From assembly GCA_022563075.1 (NCBI GenBank), contig JADFOC010000033.1, forward strand, positions 1 to 11,541: a stretch of DNA of 11,541 nt, read 5' to 3'. The notes beneath the pieces were generated by a model. The model made no database searches. It was not told the DNA's origin and worked only from the letters and a program-made list of their open reading frames with translations. Both the position numbers and the translations under genes were made by a program. The DNA is from Pseudomonadota bacterium. GTDB lineage: Bacteria; Pseudomonadota; Gammaproteobacteria; Pseudomonadales; Pseudohongiellaceae. Positions 7,893 to 11,541 of this stretch are shown in pieces (position 1 is the first letter of the stretch; each line of letters opens with the position of its first letter).

Positions 7893-7911
7893 TCCCGACT
7901 CTATTGCGTGG

Positions 7912-8481
7912 TTAGTTAAGCGCCGAGTCTTGCCAGTAGCGGGTGCCTTTGATGGTGGCTTGCAGTGCCAAGCCACTCTGAGTGAGTTGATAGACACTGA
8001 TATTGTCAACTACCGCTTCTCCACCTATGGCAGCACCGAGATTCCCCGCTTTGGCTGCCGCATCAGCCTGCCCGCCCACCGATATGCCCACATCCAGGAA
8101 TCGTTCCAGTGCTGCTTCATTATGAAACACAAACACTGCGCGAAAATCTTTAATGCCGGCGCCGATGCCGATTCCCACTTCGCCCATCCGCATATAGGTA
8201 TCAGCACCTGAGTCATTGTCATGTAGAACACCGATGCCGCCGCCAAAACTGGCGAAGATGAGATTCACATTGGCATTGGAGAAAACGGCGTAGCCAGCAG
8301 CGCTACCTAGTTGTGCTCTGGTGTCTGGTTTCAATGCATACAGCTCGGTCAGCACTTCCTGGCGCATGGACTGAATCGCCTGCCGCCGTTCGGCGGGGCT
8401 GCCCCGGTTTAATCCGGTGGTGGTGCAGGCTGTCATAGCCAGTAGTACGAATATGGTCAGCGCTCTAAATGTGGTGTGCAT
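7912..8481 (-). CDS. SYLF/YSC84-domain lipoprotein
   Basis: A 189-residue protein of the SYLF (YSC84, lipid-binding) family. In eukaryotes the domain binds phosphoinositides and actin; bacterial members are small envelope lipoproteins of unclear role, so lipid association at the outer membrane is inferred. The signal peptide ends in MTA|C (Cys19), a slightly non-standard lipobox because Met is at -3. The SYLF domain occupies about 60-185 and shows the family's pattern of Gly-rich strands: GSAAGYAVFSNANVNLIF, GGGIGVLHDN, GVGISVGG-like segments (GEVGIGIGAGIKDFRAVFVF) and a C-terminal GLALQATIKGTRY. Start ATG 8481 has ribosome site GGGAG (8492-8488) six bases upstream. It lies 30 bases behind the acyl-CoA synthetase stop, so it is probably the last gene of the ispB transcript, and a hairpin sits right before its ribosome site. 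Confidence 0.93.
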   Translation of the reverse strand: MHTTFRALTIFVLLAMTACTTTGLNRGSPAERRQAIQSMRQEVLTELYALKPDTRAQLGSAAGYAVFSNANVNLIFASFGGGIGVLHDNDSGADTYMRMGEVGIGIGAGIKDFRAVFVFHNEAALERFLDVGISVGGQADAAAKAGNLGAAIGGEAVVDNISVYQLTQSGLALQATIKGTRYWQDSALN

Positions 8482-8493
8482 GTTTTTCTCCCA

Positions 8494-8513
8494 AGTACCT
8501 TGGTCAAGGTACT
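8494..8513 (-). repeat. Perfect 9-bp inverted repeat between synthetase stop and SYLF ribosome site
   Basis: On the minus strand AGTACCTTG, a two-base centre AC, then CAAGGTACT. As RNA it forms an 8-bp stem with a GACC loop. The first arm begins within the TAG stop (8514-8512) of the acyl-CoA synthetase, and the second arm ends one base before the GGGAG ribosome site of the SYLF gene. No U-tract follows, so it is not a standard terminator. It could be an operator or a hairpin that tunes translation or RNA stability between the two genes. Confidence 0.7.
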
Positions 8514-10395
8514 AACTTACCTCAATTGAGATAGTGTAACCCTGAACAAGTTGTTTAACCGTTTCTATTCTATTCTTATCTTCGACCGATATTCTGAGAA
8601 CCAAACCACGTTTTTTCTCCAGTTCGCCTGTCACCAAGGCAGGGATGGTTTCTTGCTGCAGATGTTCCCTCACGATTTGTTCGGCTATGCGTAGGCGCAG
8701 CGATGGTTTGTATATTTTTCCCACCGCCGTGAGCGGCATCGTATCGATGAATTCAATGCGCTTGGGAATGGCGGCACGTTCCGATATTTTCTGCGAGCAG
8801 TACTCCAGCAATTTCTCGGCGGTAATATGGCTGCCCGGAGTCTTGACCACATAAGCCATCGGTAATTCCCCGGCGTAGAGGTCAGGTAGCCCAATGGCGA
8901 TGGCTACTGTAACTTCGGGATGGGCGTTTAACGGCTCTTCGATGAGTTCGGGATCGATATTGTGCCCGCTGCGAATGATAAGATCCTTGGCCCGACCGGA
9001 CAGGTAGAGGAAGCCATCGGCATCTAAATATCCGAGATCACCGGTATTGAACCACCCATCTTCGATCCAGGCTGTGGCATTGTCTACAGCGCTTTTATAG
9101 CCTTTGAACACCTGTGGTCCCTTGACCAGGATGACACCACTCTCTCCCAGAGGGCAGTCTTTGGTGACTTTGGTGCCGGTGAGGTGTGCGATACGAATTT
9201 CTGAGTAGGGGATGCGCATTCCCACACTGCCGGGCGGTTGTACCAGCGGTGCACGGCTGATCAGGGCAGTTGTTTCGGTCATGCCATAGCCATTGCCTAC
9301 CGCCACATCGTATTTCTTCTCAAAGGCTAATTCGAACGGATGTGAAAGCGGGGCGGCTCCGGAATTAATGTTAGTCAGACAGCTTATGTCGGCATCTCCC
9401 AGCGGAATCTCTGCCAACGCCATTAGCACGGTAGGCACGGCAGAGAAACTTTTAACTTGGAAGCGAGCAATGTGTTGCCAGAAGTTTTTCATCCCGTCGG
9501 GGGAGCGAAATCCAGCGGGTGTCAGCAGCAGCACTCGATAGCCTACACTAAAGGCAGCAACGCCTTGAATGATGACGCCGTAAATATGAAACAGGGGTAA
9601 CCCGCACAAAACCGTGTGACGTTCCATGTGGGCAGTATAGATTTTCATTAATTGACCCAGGAAGGCCATGTTGCCATGGGTCAGTTGCGCCAACTTGGGT
9701 CTACCGGTGGTGCCACCGGTGTGAAAATAAGCCGCTATTTGATCGGCATCGAATTGGCGGCCACTGCTAAGTTTGTCACTCGCTTGTTTGGCGATGCTGA
9801 TATCGAAGTCCAAAATCTCAGCAGATGAATGCTCAGGATTATCCATGTCAGCAGCCCCAAGGCCTGGAATGTTGACAGCGACAATCGTTACCACGGTGGC
9901 AGAATCGGTGACGGCGCTGAGTACCTTGTCCCAAATATCGGACTGTGGGGATGGTCCCAGGCATATCACAACTTTCGATTCGGCGGCGGCGATAATTTCT
10001 CCAATGTGTTCGGCTTCCAGCATCGGATTAATCGGATTGGCGATGCCCGCCGCCTGTGCACCCCAAATGGCAAAATGTGTTTGCGGTAGAATAGGCAGCA
10101 CGATGGAAACGGCATCTTTTTCGCCAATGCCCAGTTGGTTCAGTAAATTGGCTGTTCGCGTGATTTGTTGGCCGAGTTGGTTGAAACTGACACTTTGACC
10201 CGGTTCATCCGGCAGTCCCTGTAATAAGAATTCTAAAGCGATATCGTCGCCAAAGCGTTTGGCGCTATCCATCAGCAGCCGATAGCTATCGCTAAAGGGA
10301 AATTGTTCTGCTAATGGAGTTTTCTCGAATTCCACCACACTGGCGATAGTTTCCATGATAGGTTCGGAAGTGGGGAGCTGGGATAAGTCTATCAA
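8512..10395 (-). CDS. ANL-superfamily acyl-CoA synthetase (AMP-binding)
   Basis: It adenylates a carboxylic acid, probably a fatty acid, and transfers it to CoA; chain length cannot be read. The protein has 627 residues. Seen in order: ATP-binding loop HTGGTTGRPK (225-234), LPLFHIYG (266-273), GYGMTET (369-375), GWFNTGDLGYLDADGFLYLSGR (447-468) with Asp453 and Arg468, the hinge region AKDLIIRSGHNIDPE (469-483), and the catalytic lysine Lys560 in PLTAVGKIYKPSLR. All core residues are intact. About 60 residues follow the usual end of the domain (RGLVLRISVEDKNRIETVKQ in the tail), an extension I recall from a distinct subgroup of ANL proteins. Start is TTG at 10395, supported by AGAGGA seven bases upstream; Met14 (ATG 10356) is the alternative and has no ribosome site. 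It is 35 bases downstream of ispB and 30 upstream of the SYLF gene. Confidence 0.93.
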   Translation of the reverse strand: MIDLSQLPTSEPIMETIASVVEFEKTPLAEQFPFSDSYRLLMDSAKRFGDDIALEFLLQGLPDEPGQSVSFNQLGQQITRTANLLNQLGIGEKDAVSIVLPILPQTHFAIWGAQAAGIANPINPMLEAEHIGEIIAAAESKVVICLGPSPQSDIWDKVLSAVTDSATVVTIVAVNIPGLGAADMDNPEHSSAEILDFDISIAKQASDKLSSGRQFDADQIAAYFHTGGTTGRPKLAQLTHGNMAFLGQLMKIYTAHMERHTVLCGLPLFHIYGVIIQGVAAFSVGYRVLLLTPAGFRSPDGMKNFWQHIARFQVKSFSAVPTVLMALAEIPLGDADISCLTNINSGAAPLSHPFELAFEKKYDVAVGNGYGMTETTALISRAPLVQPPGSVGMRIPYSEIRIAHLTGTKVTKDCPLGESGVILVKGPQVFKGYKSAVDNATAWIEDGWFNTGDLGYLDADGFLYLSGRAKDLIIRSGHNIDPELIEEPLNAHPEVTVAIAIGLPDLYAGELPMAYVVKTPGSHITAEKLLEYCSQKISERAAIPKRIEFIDTMPLTAVGKIYKPSLRLRIAEQIVREHLQQETIPALVTGELEKKRGLVLRISVEDKNRIETVKQLVQGYTISIEVS

Positions 10396-10402
10396 GGCTG
10401 CA

Positions 10403-10408
10403 TCCTCT
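10403..10408 (-). promoter_or_regulatory. Ribosome-binding site supporting a TTG start
   Basis: AGAGGA on the minus strand lies seven bases before the TTG at 10395. The ATG that overlaps this site (10403-10401) is out of frame with the synthetase, and the first in-frame ATG (10356) has no purine-rich sequence upstream. This decides for the TTG start. Confidence 0.65.
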
Positions 10409-10430
10409 TTATTCTGGTTATGGAATCGGA

Positions 10431-11402
10431 TCAGTTAGTACGATCTATGGAAAATGTCACCAGCTTTCCCAGCGCGTCTCGGTAACGAGATGGCGGCACC
10501 AACTCCAGCAGTTTTGACGCTAGTTGGGATTGCTGCCTGGCGAGATCGCGTGTGTAATTGAGGCCTCCACTGTCACGCACAATCTGCATGACATCGGCGA
10601 GGGTTTTTTTTGTGACGGCTTCTTCCTTAAGACATTCCTTGATTAGACTGGTTTGGGATGCAGTGCCATGTTCCAGGGCGTAAATAAGCGGGAGAGTTGG
10701 TTTGCCCTCGGCCAGGTCATCGCCGAGGTTTTTGCCCAGGATCTCGCTATCGCCATCGTAGTCCAGTGCATCATCGATGAGTTGGAAGGCAATTCCCAGA
10801 TGCATGCCAAATTTCTTTAAAGAGGATTCAATCTCGGACTCGGCTCGCCCCAGTATTGCGCCACACTGCGCTGCCGCCTGAAACAAAATCGCGGTCTTAT
10901 CTTGGATAACTTGCATGTAATTCTGTTCTGACGAGTTGGGATTGTTCTTGGTGATCAATTGCAACACTTCACCTTCGGCTATCTTGTTGGTGGTGTCGGC
11001 GATGATCTGCATGATGCGCATATCACCTATTTGCACCAGAATTTGGAACGCCCGCGAATAGATGAAGTCACCCACCAACACGCTGGACGGGTTATTCCAC
11101 TCCGTATTTACCGTGGGGCGACCACGACGCAGCGTGGACATATCCACTACATCGTCATGCAGCAGGGTGGCGGTGTGAATAAATTCGATGACGGCCGCCA
11201 GCGCGATATGTTGATCATTTTTCACGTTGCAACATCTGGCTGTCAGCAATACCAGTATCGGACGCAGTCGTTTGCCGCCAGCCTCGACAATGTAGTGGCC
11301 AATGTTTTCAACCAGCGGGACATCCGAGTGCAATTGGTCAACCACAAACTGGTTAACTGCGATGAAGTCCAATTCGACTACTGATCGAATTTGCTGGTAC
11401 AT
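10431..11402 (-). CDS. ispB: Octaprenyl (long-chain polyprenyl) diphosphate synthase IspB
   Basis: It extends farnesyl diphosphate with isopentenyl units to make the side chain of ubiquinone (and menaquinone where present); it is normally essential. The 323 residues equal E. coli IspB in length and align with it along the whole chain by eye. The motifs are GGKRLRP (42-48), the first Asp-rich motif HDDVVD (Asp83, 84, 87), VLVGDFIYSRAFQ (108-120), AEGEVLQL (142-149), QDKTA (167-171), the second Asp-rich motif QLIDDALDYDGD (207-218) with Asp210, 211, 214, and GDDLAEGKPTLPL (227-239). The exact chain length made is not predictable here. ATG 11402 has a poor ribosome site, but the start matches the family N-terminus. 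It is the first gene of a probable three-gene transcript with the acyl-CoA synthetase and SYLF lipoprotein. Confidence 0.97.
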   Translation of the reverse strand: MYQQIRSVVELDFIAVNQFVVDQLHSDVPLVENIGHYIVEAGGKRLRPILVLLTARCCNVKNDQHIALAAVIEFIHTATLLHDDVVDMSTLRRGRPTVNTEWNNPSSVLVGDFIYSRAFQILVQIGDMRIMQIIADTTNKIAEGEVLQLITKNNPNSSEQNYMQVIQDKTAILFQAAAQCGAILGRAESEIESSLKKFGMHLGIAFQLIDDALDYDGDSEILGKNLGDDLAEGKPTLPLIYALEHGTASQTSLIKECLKEEAVTKKTLADVMQIVRDSGGLNYTRDLARQQSQLASKLLELVPPSRYRDALGKLVTFSIDRTN

Positions 11403-11495
11403 AAATTGGGCTGATACATAGTATTGAAGAGAAAGTTGCCGTGTTGTGCCGGATTCCGGTTATTCTTGTGCAGGGCCAGCTTTATGGGTGCTTGC

Positions 11496-11524
11496 ATGCT
11501 AGGGAGCCAATAACAAGCTGTCAA
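11496..11524 (-). promoter_or_regulatory. ispB: Sigma70-like promoter for ispB
   Basis: On the minus strand a consensus TTGACA (11524-11519) is followed after exactly 17 bases by TAGCAT (11501-11496), which matches TATAAT at four positions. Transcription would start near 11489, leaving a leader of about 87 bases to ATG 11402. The remaining sequence to the window edge holds no start of another gene. In many gammaproteobacteria rplU-rpmA diverge from ispB at this spot, but that would lie beyond the window. Confidence 0.6.
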
Positions 11525-11541
11525 GGGGGTAGGGGCAGCAG

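Noticed and set aside
7893..7911. Bidirectional terminator between the convergent lipoprotein genes
   Set aside because: The gap is 19 bases and contains no inverted repeat.
11449..11459. Short palindrome CCGGATTCCGG in the ispB leader
   Set aside because: Five-base arms around a single base are too short to fold as RNA and common by chance. No second copy was noticed.

Overview
This window looks like a stretch of gammaproteobacterial chromosome, probably from an aerobic Gram-negative. The main evidence is a 323-residue IspB-type polyprenyl diphosphate synthase that aligns from memory closely with E. coli IspB, a bacterial ETF:ubiquinone oxidoreductase, a TonB-dependent outer-membrane receptor, and several lipoproteins or exported proteins. 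GC content looks near 50%. I see no tRNA, rRNA, CRISPR array, transposase or phage gene. Coding density is high and no gene-free stretch exceeds 300 bases.

Layout. (1) Positions 1-1609, minus strand: a TonB-dependent receptor whose C-terminus runs off the left edge. (2) Positions 1610-1889: a divergent intergenic region with an 8-bp direct repeat spaced 20 bp apart and a weak sigma70-like promoter. (3) Positions 1890-3548, plus: electron-transfer flavoprotein:ubiquinone oxidoreductase. (4) Positions 3634-7892, plus: three tightly packed genes for exported proteins. They are a gluzincin-like/TPR protein whose metal motif has lost its catalytic Glu, an exported protein of unknown family, and a lipoprotein with a transglutaminase-like Cys-His-Asp domain and TPR repeats. 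(5) Positions 7912-11402, minus: ispB, an ANL-family acyl-CoA synthetase that starts at TTG, and a SYLF/YSC84 lipoprotein. The three are closely spaced and probably co-transcribed from a good sigma70-like promoter at 11496-11524.

How the genes might work together. The ETF:quinone oxidoreductase feeds electrons from acyl-CoA dehydrogenases into the ubiquinone pool. IspB makes the polyprenyl tail of that quinone, and the acyl-CoA synthetase supplies activated fatty acids. This is a shared metabolic theme; the genes lie on opposite strands and are not one operon. The three-gene exported cluster is the least explained part. Its gene overlap and spacing point to co-expression, and all three products should act in the periplasm or at the envelope. 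The two outer genes combine a protease-like fold with TPR repeats. It is the best candidate here for an uncharacterised system, though nothing in the sequence gives its function.
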